Assembly: GCF_001280085.1 (NCBI RefSeq)
Contig: NZ_LGED01000024.1
Coordinates: forward strand, 93,822 to 157,821
Length of the DNA stretch: 64,000 bases
Source of the DNA: Saccharothrix sp. NRRL B-16348
Lineage (GTDB): Bacteria > Actinomycetota > Actinomycetes > Mycobacteriales > Pseudonocardiaceae
Reading direction: 5' to 3'
In this document: positions 46,027 to 55,289 of the stretch, piece by piece
Position numbering within the stretch: position 1 is the first letter of the stretch
How the letters are laid out: each line of letters opens with the position of its first letter
Made by a program: the position numbers and the translations under genes
The notes under the pieces: model-generated
The model's input: the letters and a program-made list of their open reading frames with translations, nothing else
What the model was told of the DNA's origin: nothing
The model's database searches: none

Positions 46027-46652
46027 GCCCCGGTCACCCTCGGGTTCGTCGCGCCGACCGGCTCGGTGTAGACGACCCGGACCAGCTGCTCGCCCTCGAA
46101 CACGAGGCTCGTCAACGACGCCAGCGAGCACTCGCGGCGCCGCGGGTCGTGCCACATCCGCTTGCCCTCCAGGAACCGCCGCAGCGTCCAGATCGGCAGC
46201 TGGTGCGACACGCACACGGCCTCGTGGCCCTCGGCCACCGACCGGGCCCGCTGCACCGCGCCGAGCATCCGGTGCGCGATCTCCAGGTACGGCTCGCCCC
46301 ACGACGGCCGGAACGGGTTGACCAGCTTGGGCCAGTGCTTGGGCGAGCGCAGCGCGCCGTCGCCGACGGCCACCTTCAGGCCCTCGAACTTGTTGTCGGC
46401 CTCGATCAGCCGCGCGTCGGTGTCCAGTTCGAGGCGGTGCGAGTCGGCGATCGGCGACGCGGTCTGCTGCGCCCGGTCCAGCGGGGAGGCCACGACGTGC
46501 GAGATGTCGTGGTCGGCCAGGTGCTCGGCCACGGTCAGCGCCTGCTTCTGGCCCCGTTCGGACAGCTTGAAGCCGGGCAGGCGGCCGTAGAGGATGCCGG
46601 TCGGGTTGTGCACCTCGCCGTGCCGCAGCATGTGGACGACTGTTCGGCTCAC
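46023..46652 (-). CDS. histidine phosphatase family protein
   Basis: This 209-residue phosphoglycerate-mutase-like enzyme has the RHG motif ([17 protein letters not shown]), with the phospho-accepting histidine, and [13 protein letters not shown]. The second catalytic histidine is in [11 protein letters not shown]. It starts at GTG 46652, overlapping the hemL stop as GTGA. The position between hemL and tlpA is conserved in Mycobacterium (Rv0525). Substrate unknown; link to haem genes is only positional. Confidence 0.88.
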   Translation of the reverse strand: MSRTVVHMLRHGEVHNPTGILYGRLPGFKLSERGQKQALTVAEHLADHDISHVVASPLDRAQQTASPIADSHRLELDTDARLIEADNKFEGLKVAVGDGALRSPKHWPKLVNPFRPSWGEPYLEIAHRMLGAVQRARSVAEGHEAVCVSHQLPIWTLRRFLEGKRMWHDPRRRECSLASLTSLVFEGEQLVRVVYTEPVGATNPRVTGA

Positions 46653-47938
46653 TGGGTCGCCTCCGCGGCGGCGCGGGCGGCGTGCGGCAGGGCGTCGGCG
46701 ATGACCTCGAAGTCGTCGTCGGTCATGGCCGCGTTGACGAACCACGCCTCGAAGGCGCTCGGCGGCGCGTACACCCCGCGGTCGAGCAGGGCGTGGAAGA
46801 ACGCTGGGAAGCGCCACGTGTCAGCTCGCTGGGCGCCCGCGTAGTCGGTGACATCGGCGTCGGTGAAGAACACGCTGACCAGGTTGCCGGCGAACTGGAC
46901 GCGGTGCGCGACGCCCGCTTCGGTGAGCGCGGCGGTGAACAGCGCGCCCAGGCGCGTGGCGTTGGCGTCCAGGGTGCGGTAGACGTCGTCGGTGGCGGCG
47001 CGGAGCGTGGCCAGGCCCGCCGCCACCGCGACCGGGTTACCGGACAGCGTGCCCGCCTGGTAGACGGGGCCGGCCGGGGCGAGCTTCGACATCACGTCGG
47101 TCCGGCCGCCGAACGCCGCCGCGGGCAGGCCGCCGGACATGACCTTGCCGAACGTGTAGAGGTCGCCCGCCACGTTCTCCAGGCCGTACCAGCCGGCGCG
47201 GGACACCCGGAAGCCGGTCATGACCTCGTCCATGATCAGCAGCGCGCCGTGGTCCTGGCAGAGCTGCTTGAGCTCGGCGTTGTGCCGGGGTGCGATCGCG
47301 CCCATGTTGCCCGCCGCGGCCTCGGTGATCACGCAGGCGATCTCGTCGGGGTGGTCGGCGAACGCCTGGCGGACGGCCTCCAGGTCGTTGTAGGGCAGCA
47401 CGAGGGTGTCGGCCGCCTGCGCGCCGGTGACGCCGGGCGAGGTGGGCAGGCCGAGGGTGGCGACCCCGGAGCCCGCCTGGGCGAGCAGCGCGTCCACGTG
47501 GCCGTGGTAGCAGCCGGCGAACTTGACGATCTTGCGGCGCCCGGTGAAGCCGCGGGCCAGCCGGATCGCGCTCATGGTGGCTTCGGTGCCGGAGTTGACC
47601 AGCCGGACCTGGTGCACGGGGGCGACCCGGTCGATGATCTCCTCGGCCAGCTCGATCTCGCCCTCGGTGGGCGTGCCGAACGACAGGCCGTGCACGGCCG
47701 CCTCGCGGACGGCGTGGACCACGTCCGGGTGGGCGTGCCCGAGGATCATCGGGCCCCACGACGACACCAGGTCGACGTACCGGTTGCCGTCGGCGTCCCA
47801 CAGGTGCGGGCCCTCGCCGCGCACCATGAACCTCGGCGTGCCGCCGACCGAGTGGAATGCCCGCACCGGGGAGTTCACGCCACCGGGGATCACCGCCGCC
47901 GCGCGCTCGAACAGTGCCTGGGATCGCGTCGCTGTCAC
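46649..47938 (-). CDS. hemL: glutamate-1-semialdehyde 2,1-aminomutase
   Basis: HemL makes 5-aminolaevulinate from the glutamate semialdehyde released by HemA. The 429-residue class III aminotransferase-fold enzyme has [20 protein letters not shown], the cofactor-contact regions [13 protein letters not shown] and [12 protein letters not shown], and the PLP lysine in [14 protein letters not shown]. The start is GTG 47938 ([10 protein letters not shown]). It is in the same transcription direction as hemA, hemC, hemD and hemB, but eight kilobases further along, separated by membrane-protein genes. Confidence 0.97.
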   Translation of the reverse strand: MTATRSQALFERAAAVIPGGVNSPVRAFHSVGGTPRFMVRGEGPHLWDADGNRYVDLVSSWGPMILGHAHPDVVHAVREAAVHGLSFGTPTEGEIELAEEIIDRVAPVHQVRLVNSGTEATMSAIRLARGFTGRRKIVKFAGCYHGHVDALLAQAGSGVATLGLPTSPGVTGAQAADTLVLPYNDLEAVRQAFADHPDEIACVITEAAAGNMGAIAPRHNAELKQLCQDHGALLIMDEVMTGFRVSRAGWYGLENVAGDLYTFGKVMSGGLPAAAFGGRTDVMSKLAPAGPVYQAGTLSGNPVAVAAGLATLRAATDDVYRTLDANATRLGALFTAALTEAGVAHRVQFAGNLVSVFFTDADVTDYAGAQRADTWRFPAFFHALLDRGVYAPPSAFEAWFVNAAMTDDDFEVIADALPHAARAAAEATQ

Positions 47939-47949
47939 GTCGTCCAGTC

Positions 47950-48297
47950 TCACACGTCGGGTTCTTCGCCCTGCTCCCGACCACGGGTGCGCACGGCGAG
48001 CACGGTCTGGCGCACGGCGTCGAGCAGCAGCACGCCCGCGATCGTGACCAGGCCGACGGACGCGCCGATCCAGTTGCCCTTGAAGCGGGTCGACTCCAGC
48101 GGCGGGTGGTCGGGCAGGGGGTAGCTGTAGTGCACGACGCCCCGGTTCCAGCACCACACGGCGAACGGCACGAGCAGTGCGATGAGCACCACTTCGCCGA
48201 CCGCGATGAGCGCGCGTCTCGGCTGGTGCAGCGCGGGCGCGCCGGGTTCCGGCTCGGGTTCCGGCACGGTCTCGGTCTCGACGGTGGCCGCAGTCAC
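47950..48297 (-). CDS. two-helix membrane protein, unknown function
   Basis: From GTG 48297, which has GAGAGG six bases upstream, the product is 115 residues. It has an acidic N-terminal part (EPEPEPEPG), two helices ([20 protein letters not shown] and [15 protein letters not shown]), and an exterior loop with [20 protein letters not shown]. The longer upstream frame overlaps the preceding gene. It precedes hemL by 11 bases. No family recognised. Confidence 0.65.
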   Translation of the reverse strand: MTAATVETETVPEPEPEPGAPALHQPRRALIAVGEVVLIALLVPFAVWCWNRGVVHYSYPLPDHPPLESTRFKGNWIGASVGLVTIAGVLLLDAVRQTVLAVRTRGREQGEEPDV

Positions 48298-48328
48298 GTC
48301 CGTCAGCCTCTCACGTCCGGGCCCGTCG

Positions 48329-48826
48329 TCACTCTTGCGTGGCACTGTGCCCACCGCCACTGCCGCTCGGCCCGCCACGGCGGGTGCTCAGCAGCTTCAC
48401 GATCGCGGCCCGGAGCGCGTCGGCGTCGCGTGCCCAGCCCATCACCACCGTGCCGTCGGCGAGCCGGATCGGCACCGGCTCCGTGCCGCGGGGCAGCGAC
48501 CAGGCGCCGCCGAGCACCTTCGCGCCCGCACGCGGCTCGACGCCCTCGACCTCGGCGACGTCGCGCAGGGGCAGTTCCTCGCGGCCCTGGTGGAGGGCGG
48601 CGGGCGTGAGGCGCACGGCGAACAGGCGACGGCGGCCCTGCACCCAGAGCGCGGTGGGCAGGAGCAGGAGCAGCGCGACGACGAGCCACAGGAGCGGCCG
48701 GGTGGAGCCGGTCAGCCCTTCGACGCCGAACCCGAGCACGGCGAACACCGGTCCCCACAGCAGCGGCCACCAGGACGTGCCCGTTTCGGTGTACAGGGTC
48801 GGCTGGTCCACGCTCGGCTGCTCCAC
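48329..48826 (-). CDS. membrane protein with PH-like domain, unknown function
   Basis: The 165-residue protein has two helices in its first 65 residues (WPLLWGPVFAVLGFGVEGL and PLLWLVVALLLLLPTALW). A soluble part follows (LFAVRLTPAALHQGREELPL, then DVAEVEGVEPRAGAKVLGG) that looks like the small PH-type domains common in actinobacterial membrane proteins. The C-terminus is Gly/Ser-rich. It is unlike the five paralogues upstream. It lies seven bases after one of them, in the haem gene block. Confidence 0.65.
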   Translation of the reverse strand: MEQPSVDQPTLYTETGTSWWPLLWGPVFAVLGFGVEGLTGSTRPLLWLVVALLLLLPTALWVQGRRRLFAVRLTPAALHQGREELPLRDVAEVEGVEPRAGAKVLGGAWSLPRGTEPVPIRLADGTVVMGWARDADALRAAIVKLLSTRRGGPSGSGGGHSATQE

Positions 48827-48833
48827 GGTCGTG

Positions 48834-49367
48834 CTAGCCCAGGTTGCCGGAGAAGTACTGCCTCGTGCCGGGCAGGAAGCTGAAGACGGACGCGGCGGCG
48901 GGCAGCGCCAGCCGCAGCACGATCACCACCCAGGTGAGCGGACCGGTGTCGCCGTCGCGGGCCGCGACGATCGCGGCGGCCAGCGCGAGGATGCCGATGA
49001 CCAGCGCGCCGCCGCACAGGCCGAGCCGCGCGTGGTAGTTCCCGCCGAGCAGGAGGACGGCCCCCCAGACGCACGCGATGGCCAGGCACGTGCTCGCGAA
49101 CAAGGCCATGATCGACCCGAAACCGGCGATCGTGCCGTCTTCGTCGAGCGTGCGCACGACCGAGCCGACCGGCCAGGAGAGCGCGGTCAGGATCCAGAGG
49201 ACGAACGAGACGACGACGGCGGTGGGTCGGACCAGCGCGGTGGTGTGCTGGTCGACGTTGCGCATCTGCCCGGGGTACGGGGACTGGAACGGCGGCTGCG
49301 GGCCCGCTTGCGGGTACTCGACTGGCCGCATCGGCTGGCTGTACGGGTCGAACGGCGGCTGCGTCAT
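48834..49367 (-). CDS. four-helix membrane protein, paralogue 5
   Basis: This 177-residue protein begins with a Pro/Gln-rich cytoplasmic tail (MTQPPFDPYSQPMRP) and has four membrane helices. The end FLPGTRQYFSGNLG matches the C-terminal [LY]PG/AS-x2-Y pattern of the four genes upstream. It is the most diverged member: the GRNWAR motif of the group is replaced by GGNYHARLGLCGG. The start overlaps the next paralogue's stop as ATGA. No function is known. Confidence 0.7.
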   Translation of the reverse strand: MTQPPFDPYSQPMRPVEYPQAGPQPPFQSPYPGQMRNVDQHTTALVRPTAVVVSFVLWILTALSWPVGSVVRTLDEDGTIAGFGSIMALFASTCLAIACVWGAVLLLGGNYHARLGLCGGALVIGILALAAAIVAARDGDTGPLTWVVIVLRLALPAAASVFSFLPGTRQYFSGNLG

Positions 49368-49978
49368 CTCGTCACCGACCTGGTGTAGGCGTTCGACGCG
49401 GGCAGGTACATCGCCACGAACCCGAGCGCGCAGACACCGAGGAACGCCCACGACCACACCACGCCGACCACCCAGTCCACGTGCGGCAGGCCGCCGGAGG
49501 CGAACCCGAGCATCGCGAGGAGCCCGAAGGCGCCGACCGGCAGGCTGAGGGCGGTGAGCAGGATGCGCGCCCAGTTCCGGCCCGAGCGGAGCTTGGCCGC
49601 GGCGATCACGAACGGCACGGACAGCACCGCGAGCCCGAGCGCGAACAGCACCGGCGTCAGCCGCGCGGCCACGTCCGCCTCGCCCCTGGTCAACGAGTCG
49701 CCCTCGGCCGCGGAGTCGCGCACGAGGTCGGCCGCCAGCCCGTCGATCCCGGTGTAGAACACGCCGGGCAGCGCGATGACGACGAGCACGGCGCCCGCGA
49801 TCCAGCACCAGGAGGCGACGGTGGCGGTGACCGGGCGGCGCGGCGCGTAGTCGTCCGGGCCGACCGGCGGCATGGGCGCGGGCAGCTGGAAGCCGGGCGG
49901 CAGGGGCGCGTCGGCCTGCCCCTGGCCCGGCAGGTCCACGTGGTGGAAGGGCGAGGCGAACGGATCCGGTTCGGGCAT
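49364..49978 (-). CDS. four-helix membrane protein, paralogue 4
   Basis: From ATG 49978 the product is 204 residues. A proline-rich cytoplasmic head (about 45 residues) precedes four helices. The loop after helix 2 carries KLRSGRNWARILLTALSLP, and the last helix ends MYLPASNAYTRSVTR. Both motifs recur in the neighbouring paralogues. The extracytoplasmic loop after helix 1 is acidic (VRDSAAEGDSLTRGEADV). Function unknown. Confidence 0.7.
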   Translation of the reverse strand: MPEPDPFASPFHHVDLPGQGQADAPLPPGFQLPAPMPPVGPDDYAPRRPVTATVASWCWIAGAVLVVIALPGVFYTGIDGLAADLVRDSAAEGDSLTRGEADVAARLTPVLFALGLAVLSVPFVIAAAKLRSGRNWARILLTALSLPVGAFGLLAMLGFASGGLPHVDWVVGVVWSWAFLGVCALGFVAMYLPASNAYTRSVTR

Positions 49979-49995
49979 GGGGTTCTCCGCAGGGG

Positions 49996-50397
49996 TCAGT
50001 GCTGCTTCACCCACTGTGCCGTACCGGGGAGCCACGTGAACGCCAAACCGACAGCGATCAGCAGCAACGTCACCAGGTTCACCGCGCTGGCACCCGGCAG
50101 CACGATCCACAGCACGTGCAGCACGGCCACGCCGGTGAGCACACCGCGTGACCACCGCCTGCCCTGCCGCAGGAGCCGGCCGAACAGGCCGTAGCCGACC
50201 GTGAAGACCAGCGCGACGACGGTCAGCTGGACGAGCAGCCCCGACACGGCGGCCGGGTCGTCGCCTGCACGGGCGGCGGCCTGCTCGAACTCGTCCCGGC
50301 GCAGCCACAGCACGACGTTCTCCAGCACCAGGAACACGCCGAGGGCGAGCCACACCGCGACCGCGCCGCGCACCACCGCGGGCGGCTGCCCGGTCAT
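49996..50397 (-). CDS. four-helix membrane protein, paralogue 3 (short)
   Basis: This 133-residue member lacks the proline-rich head. It keeps the four-helix core, a degenerate form of the group motif (GRRWSRGVLTGVAVL), and the C-terminal TWLPGTAQWVKQH. The ATG overlaps the stop of the next paralogue upstream. Function unknown. Confidence 0.7.
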   Translation of the reverse strand: MTGQPPAVVRGAVAVWLALGVFLVLENVVLWLRRDEFEQAAARAGDDPAAVSGLLVQLTVVALVFTVGYGLFGRLLRQGRRWSRGVLTGVAVLHVLWIVLPGASAVNLVTLLLIAVGLAFTWLPGTAQWVKQH

Positions 50398-50954
50398 CCG
50401 GCCCGTTTCACCGAGTCGAAGTAGGCCTTCGAGGCGGGCAGGTACAGCGTCACCACGGCCGCGGCCACGACCAGCACGATGACCAGGCCGACCAGCGAGA
50501 ACCCGATCAGGTGGTAGAGGAACACCGCCGCGCCGAGCACGGTCAGCGCGATCCGCGCCCAGTTGCGGCCCGCCCGGGCCTTCATCGCGAAGAACACCAT
50601 CAACGCGGCCAGCACCACACCGATGATCACGAGGAACACCAGGATCGCGGTGACGGTGGACTCCAGCTGCTCCACCGTGATGCCCGGCGTCGCCGGTGCC
50701 CGGCGTGCCTCTTCGAGGGCGGCGTCGCGCTGGGTGAGCACCAGCGCCGACGACACGACCAGCAGGATCGCGCCCGCCAGCCAGAGGAAGAAGGACAGGC
50801 GGACTTCCTTCGGCTCCGGCACCGCGGGCCGCTGCTGCCCGTATCCGGCCAGCTCCGAGTCGCTCAGCGGCGGCGGCGCCGGGGTGTAGGGCTGCTGCGG
50901 CGGCGTGTACGGCTGCTGCGGAGGCCGGTTCTCAGGGTCCTGTGGGGTCGTCAC
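50394..50954 (-). CDS. four-helix membrane protein, paralogue 2
   Basis: The 186-residue product starts at GTG 50954. It has a Pro/Gln-rich head with two PPQQPYTP repeats, then four helices with the motif MKARAGRNWARIALTVLGAA and the end TLYLPASKAYFDSVKRAG. The exterior loop after helix 1 is charged (TQRDAALEEARRAP). A good leaderless promoter directly precedes it. Function unknown. Confidence 0.72.
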   Translation of the reverse strand: MTTPQDPENRPPQQPYTPPQQPYTPAPPPLSDSELAGYGQQRPAVPEPKEVRLSFFLWLAGAILLVVSSALVLTQRDAALEEARRAPATPGITVEQLESTVTAILVFLVIIGVVLAALMVFFAMKARAGRNWARIALTVLGAAVFLYHLIGFSLVGLVIVLVVAAAVVTLYLPASKAYFDSVKRAG

Positions 50955-50962
50955 GTTGGGAA

Positions 50963-50992
50963 ACGCTAGGGCCCGGTCAAGGTCGTTGTCCA
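50963..50992 (-). promoter_or_regulatory. internal promoter of the membrane-protein/hemL block
   Basis: On the minus strand TGGACA (50992-50987) and TAGCGT (50968-50963) are 18 bases apart, and the GTG at 50954 follows eight bases after the -10. This would give a leaderless transcript for the distal half of the block, including hemL. Confidence 0.55.
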
Positions 50993-51031
50993 CCGTGACA
51001 GGCAGTGGCTGCAGACCTGTGACCTGCGACC

Positions 51032-51598
51032 TCAGGCGGTGGGCGTGACGCCGGGAGGACCGAGGTGGCGCGGCGGTTCGGCGGGGCGCGTCTTGAAGTA
51101 GCCCGCGACCGAGGTCTGGTACATCAGCGCCACGGCGGCACCGTCGATGAGCATCGTGACCACGCCGAACGCCAGGTCGACGGCGCTGACCGACAGACCG
51201 AACGCCGCGGCGAAGCCGGAGGCGGCGGCGACCAGCCGCACCACGCCCATGAAGATCCCGGCCACGGCGATGATCGTGAGCACGACCCGCGCCCAGTTGC
51301 GACCGGCGGCCATCCGGTTCGCCAGCAGCGTGTACACCAGGACCAGGCCGACCGCGAGGAGGAGGCCGAACAAGATGCCTCCGGTCGCGGCGGCGTCCAG
51401 CTCGTCCTGGCTGAGCTTCGGCTGCTGCGCGCGCAGCTCGCGGATCAGCATCTCCCGGTCGGCCAGCAGCACCATGAACCGGACCATGCCGACCACGGCG
51501 CTGAGGATGAACAGCCACCGCGCGAGGTCGATCAGCTTGGGCGGGGTCGGCTTGGGAGCCTTCGCGCGGGCGGCCCGCGCGGGGGTCGGTGACGTCAT
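51032..51598 (-). CDS. four-helix membrane protein, paralogue 1
   Basis: This 188-residue protein has a basic, Ala/Pro-rich head ([16 protein letters not shown]), four helices, the motif [20 protein letters not shown] and a last helix ending [16 protein letters not shown]. The exterior loop after helix 1 is [20 protein letters not shown]. Its ATG overlaps the hemB stop, so it is translationally coupled to haem synthesis. Function unknown. Confidence 0.72.
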   Translation of the reverse strand: MTSPTPARAARAKAPKPTPPKLIDLARWLFILSAVVGMVRFMVLLADREMLIRELRAQQPKLSQDELDAAATGGILFGLLLAVGLVLVYTLLANRMAAGRNWARVVLTIIAVAGIFMGVVRLVAAASGFAAAFGLSVSAVDLAFGVVTMLIDGAAVALMYQTSVAGYFKTRPAEPPRHLGPPGVTPTA

Positions 51599-52572
51599 TC
51601 CCGGTCCAGCCAGCCCGCGGCTTCGACCGCCCAGTAGGTGAGCACGATGTCCGCGCCGGCCCGGCGGATCGACGTGAGCGTCTCCAGCACGGTCCGCTCG
51701 CGGTCGATCCAGCCGTTGCGGGCCCCGGCCTCGACCATCGCGTACTCGCCGGAGATCTGGTACGCGGCGACTGGCACGTCGGAGATCTCGGAGACGGCCT
51801 TGAGCACGTCGAGGTACGGCAGGGCGGGCTTGACCATGACCATGTCGGCGCCCTCGGCGAGGTCGAGCGCGACCTCGCGGAGCGCTTCACGGGCGTTGGC
51901 CGGGTCCTGCTGGTAGGTCTTGCGGTCGCCCTTGAGCTGCGATTCGACGGCGTCGCGGAACGGGCCGTAGAGGGCGGACGCGTACTTGGCGCTGTAGGCG
52001 AGCACGCCGGTGTCGGTGTGGCCGGCTTCGTCGAGGGCGGCGCGGATGAACCCGATCTGGCCGTCCATCATGCCGCTCGGGCCCACGACGTGTGCCCCGG
52101 CTTCCGCCTGGGCGACGGCCATCTCGCCGTAGACCTCGAGGGTGGCGTCGTTGTCCACGGCGCCGTCCGGGGTGAGGACCCCGCAGTGGCCGTGGTCGGT
52201 GAACTCGTCCAGGCAGCAGTCGGACATCAGGACGGTCGCGTCGCCCAGTTCGTGGCGGAGGTCGCGCAGCGCGGCGTTGAGGATGCCGTCCGGGTCCGTC
52301 GCGCCGGAGCCGACGGCGTCGCGCTCGGAGGGGACGCCGAACAGCATGATCCCGCCGACACCCGCCTGGACCGCTGCCACGGCGGCTTTGCGCAGCGATT
52401 CGCGGGTGTGCTGGAAGACACCGGGCATGCTCTGGATCTCGGTCGGCGCTTCCGCGCCTTCCTTGACGAACATGGGCAGCACGAGCTGGCGCGGGCGCAC
52501 GGTGGTTTCGCTGACCAGGCGGCGCATGGCCGGCGTGGTGCGCAGGCGGCGGGGGCGGTGGGTTGGGAACAC
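51595..52572 (-). CDS. hemB: porphobilinogen synthase (5-aminolaevulinate dehydratase)
   Basis: HemB condenses two 5-aminolaevulinates into porphobilinogen. AGGGAG eight bases upstream supports the GTG at 52572 as start (325 residues); a longer frame to 52641 would place the protein start inside an inverted repeat region. Schiff-base lysines are in [11 protein letters not shown] (K196) and [11 protein letters not shown] (K248). The metal loop [15 protein letters not shown] has C120 and C130, but Asp at 122 where classical zinc enzymes have the third Cys. The C-terminal end overlaps paralogue 1. Confidence 0.96.
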   Translation of the reverse strand: MFPTHRPRRLRTTPAMRRLVSETTVRPRQLVLPMFVKEGAEAPTEIQSMPGVFQHTRESLRKAAVAAVQAGVGGIMLFGVPSERDAVGSGATDPDGILNAALRDLRHELGDATVLMSDCCLDEFTDHGHCGVLTPDGAVDNDATLEVYGEMAVAQAEAGAHVVGPSGMMDGQIGFIRAALDEAGHTDTGVLAYSAKYASALYGPFRDAVESQLKGDRKTYQQDPANAREALREVALDLAEGADMVMVKPALPYLDVLKAVSEISDVPVAAYQISGEYAMVEAGARNGWIDRERTVLETLTSIRRAGADIVLTYWAVEAAGWLDRE

Positions 52573-52800
52573 GGCGGGTACTCCCTGTTGCTTCAGGCAG
52601 GTCCGGATTGCTTCGTGGGCAAGTCCGGCTCGATTTGACATGGGGCCCTTACGAGCACCCCAGGCAGGCCGCAGCCGGCAGGCCCGGCGGGGAAGAGCGT
52701 CCCGCCAAGCCTGCCGGCTCCGACCAGCCTAAGGCACTCGAACCCATGTCAAATCGGGCCTAGGTGCGCCGGTTCCGGATCCGTTGTGGTCTCCGTCGGG
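52573..52800. repeat. nested inverted repeats between hemD and hemB
   Basis: Outer perfect arms CGATTTGACATGGG (52631-52644) and CCCATGTCAAATCG (52744-52757) enclose a strong inner hairpin: AGCCGGCAGGC (52673-52683) pairs with GCCTGCCGGCT (52709-52719), with an additional GGCGGG/CCCGCC inner pairing. It occupies most of the 228-base gap between hemD and hemB on the minus strand. It may be an attenuator or mRNA-processing structure in the hemB leader, or a small mobile palindromic element. Confidence 0.8.
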
Positions 52801-54333
52801 TCAGGAACGGCGGAGTCGCTTCGTCTTGCGTGGGGGCGGGAGGGCGCCTTCTGCCCTCAGCCTCGCGGCGTGCTGTGCGAGGGCGTCGACGAGGGCGGGG
52901 ACGTTGGCGTCCTCGGGTTGGACGTCGACCCGGAGGCCGAACTCGCGGGCCGTTTCCGCGGTCTGCGGGCCGATGCACGCGACCAGGGTGCGTGCGTGTG
53001 GCTTGCCCGCGATGCCGACCAGGTTGCGGACCGTGGAGGACGAGGTGAAGCAGACCGCGTCGAAGCCACCCGACTTGATCATCTCGCGGGTGTCCGCGGG
53101 CGGCGGGGCGGCGCGGACCGTGCGGTAGGCCGTGACGTCGTCGATCTCCCAGCCGCGTTCCCGCAGGCCGGCCGCCAGGGTTTCGGTGGCGATGTCCGCT
53201 CGCGGGAGCAGGACTCGGTCCACCGGGTCCAGTATGTCGTCGTACGGCGGGAAGTCCGCGAGGAGACCCTCGGAGGACTGCTCGCCGGACGGGACCAGTT
53301 CCGGGATGATGCCGAAGCTGCGGACCTTGGCCGCCGTCGACTCGCCGACGCAGGCGATCTTCACGCCGGAGAACGCGCGGGCGTCCAGGCCGAACTCGCG
53401 GAACTTCTCCCAGACCGCTCGGACGGCGTTGGTCGAGGTGAAGACGACCCACTGGTAGCGGCCGTCGACCAGGCCCTTCACCGAGCGCTCCATCTGGGCG
53501 GGGCTGCGCGGTGGCTCGACGGAGATGGTCGGGACCTCGACCGGGATCGCGCCGTGGGAGTGCAGCCGGTCGCTCATCGCGCCCGCCTGTTCCTTGGTGC
53601 GCGGGACGAGGACCCGCCAGCCGTAGAGGGCGCGGGACTCCCACCAGGAGAGCTTCGGCCGGCCGGCCACGGCCGCGCCGACGGTGACGATCAGCGGACC
53701 GCCCAGGTCGCCGGCGTCGGCGGCCAGGGAGGCGAGCGTGGTGTCCACGGTGCGCTGGCCGAAGCCGGTGCCGTCGCAGGTCACCGCGACCGGGGTCTGC
53801 GGTGCCACGCCGTTCTCGACGAGCGACGAGGCCGCCTCGGCCAGGTGGCCGCCGGTGGCGTGCAGGACGAGCGTCCCCGGGGCGGCGGCCAGGCCGGACC
53901 AGTCGGTCACGCCCCGGACGTCGGCCTCGGTGTGGACGGCGCCCAGTGCGACGCCGGCGTAGGCCGGCACCGCGGTGCCGGCCGGGACGCCGGGCACCAC
54001 GTCGAAGGCGATCGTGGTCTTGGAGACGGCCTGGGCCTCCTTCACCACGGAGTCCAGGGTCAGCGGGTCGCCGGCTACGAGGCGGACCACAGCGTGGCCG
54101 TTCTTCGCCTCGGCGACCAGGTCCTTCGCGACGTCGGCGGGATCGCCCACGGCGGGTCGCACCTCGACGCCGTCGGGTACCAGCGCCACCACCTCGGCCG
54201 GGACGTCCGGGTCCGTGACCACGAGCTCCGCCTTGTGGAGCAGGTCGCGGGCCCGGACCGTGAGCAGCCCGGTGTCGCCCGGACCTGAGCCGACGAACGC
54301 GACTCGGCCGGGGGTCTTGCGTGCGCGGGTCAT
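52801..54333 (-). CDS. hemD: uroporphyrinogen-III synthase fused to a degenerate methyltransferase-like domain
   Basis: The C-terminal half (about residues 245-500) is uroporphyrinogen-III synthase, which closes and inverts ring D (VFTSTNAVRAVWEKF and VCFTSSSTVRNLVG). The N-terminal half resembles uroporphyrinogen-III methyltransferase (SUMT): FVGSGPGDTGLLTVRARDLL. However, the second SUMT motif is altered: RLVAGDPLTLDS replaces GGDPFxFGRGGEE, so methyltransferase activity is doubtful. The start is ATG 54333 with GGGGAG seven bases upstream; ATG 54348 overlaps the hemC stop and is possible. About 510 residues. Confidence 0.9.
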   Translation of the reverse strand: MTRARKTPGRVAFVGSGPGDTGLLTVRARDLLHKAELVVTDPDVPAEVVALVPDGVEVRPAVGDPADVAKDLVAEAKNGHAVVRLVAGDPLTLDSVVKEAQAVSKTTIAFDVVPGVPAGTAVPAYAGVALGAVHTEADVRGVTDWSGLAAAPGTLVLHATGGHLAEAASSLVENGVAPQTPVAVTCDGTGFGQRTVDTTLASLAADAGDLGGPLIVTVGAAVAGRPKLSWWESRALYGWRVLVPRTKEQAGAMSDRLHSHGAIPVEVPTISVEPPRSPAQMERSVKGLVDGRYQWVVFTSTNAVRAVWEKFREFGLDARAFSGVKIACVGESTAAKVRSFGIIPELVPSGEQSSEGLLADFPPYDDILDPVDRVLLPRADIATETLAAGLRERGWEIDDVTAYRTVRAAPPPADTREMIKSGGFDAVCFTSSSTVRNLVGIAGKPHARTLVACIGPQTAETAREFGLRVDVQPEDANVPALVDALAQHAARLRAEGALPPPRKTKRLRRS

Positions 54334-54347
54334 CAGGGCACTCCCCA

Positions 54348-55289
54348 TCAACTACGCCCCGCCGGCGACGCGGTGGCGTGGCCGGAGAGGTCGAGCAACT
54401 CGGCGGCCAGCGCGCGGCCGAGTTCCTCTGCTGCGGTCAAGTCACCGGTGGCGGACGCACGGAGGAGGTCGCCGTCCTCCGTCGCCATGACCCCGCGCAG
54501 GGACAGGCGGAGAACCACGGCCCCGTCGTCGCTGAGGTCTTCCACCACATCGGCCAGTGCGCCGACCGGCGCGCTGCAGCCTGCTTCGAGCGCGGCCAGG
54601 AGGGCACGCTCGGCAGCCACAGCGGCCCTACTGGCCGAATCGTCCAGAGTGGACTGGAGGAGGTGTTCGGTGTCGACGTCGTCGACCCGGCACTCCACTG
54701 CGAGGGCGCCCTGTGCGGGCGCGGGGAGCATCTGGATGGGCTCCAAGGTCTCGGTGATCTCGGCGGTGCGGCCGAGGCGGGCGATGCCGGCGCGGGCGAG
54801 CACGACGGCGTCCAGCTCGCCGTCCGTCACCTTGCGGATGCGGGTGTCGACGTTGCCCCGGAGGCCGACCACCTCGATGCCGAGGCCGAGGGCTTCGAGC
54901 TGCGCGGCCCGGCGCGGCGAGCCGGTGCCCACCTTCGCGCCGGTCGGCAGCTCGCCGAGGGTCAGGCCGTCCCGGGCGACCAGCGCGTCGCGCGGGTCCT
55001 CCCGGAGCGGGACGGCGGCCAGCGACAGCCGCTGGTCGGGGGCCGTGGGCAGGTCCTTGTACGAGTGCACGGCGACGTCGATCTCGCCGTTCGCGAGCGC
55101 GTCGCGCAGCGCCGAGGTGAACACCCCGATGCCGATCTCGGCGATGGGTGCGGACGAGCGGTCACCGGGCGTGGAGATCGTGACGATCTCCACGGTCGCG
55201 CCCGCGTCGCGCAGCGCGTCGGCCACGTGGCCGGTCTGCGCGAGCGCGAGCGCGCTGCCGCGGGTGCCGATCCTCAGGGTGCGGTTCAC
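54348..55289 (-). CDS. hemC: hydroxymethylbilane synthase (porphobilinogen deaminase)
   Basis: HemC polymerises four porphobilinogens into hydroxymethylbilane on a dipyrromethane cofactor. The 313-residue protein has [15 protein letters not shown], the catalytic [11 protein letters not shown] aspartate region, [12 protein letters not shown], and the cofactor-attachment cysteine C238 in [10 protein letters not shown]. It overlaps hemA by four bases and the hemD start region by one codon. Confidence 0.97.
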   Translation of the reverse strand: MNRTLRIGTRGSALALAQTGHVADALRDAGATVEIVTISTPGDRSSAPIAEIGIGVFTSALRDALANGEIDVAVHSYKDLPTAPDQRLSLAAVPLREDPRDALVARDGLTLGELPTGAKVGTGSPRRAAQLEALGLGIEVVGLRGNVDTRIRKVTDGELDAVVLARAGIARLGRTAEITETLEPIQMLPAPAQGALAVECRVDDVDTEHLLQSTLDDSASRAAVAAERALLAALEAGCSAPVGALADVVEDLSDDGAVVLRLSLRGVMATEDGDLLRASATGDLTAAEELGRALAAELLDLSGHATASPAGRS

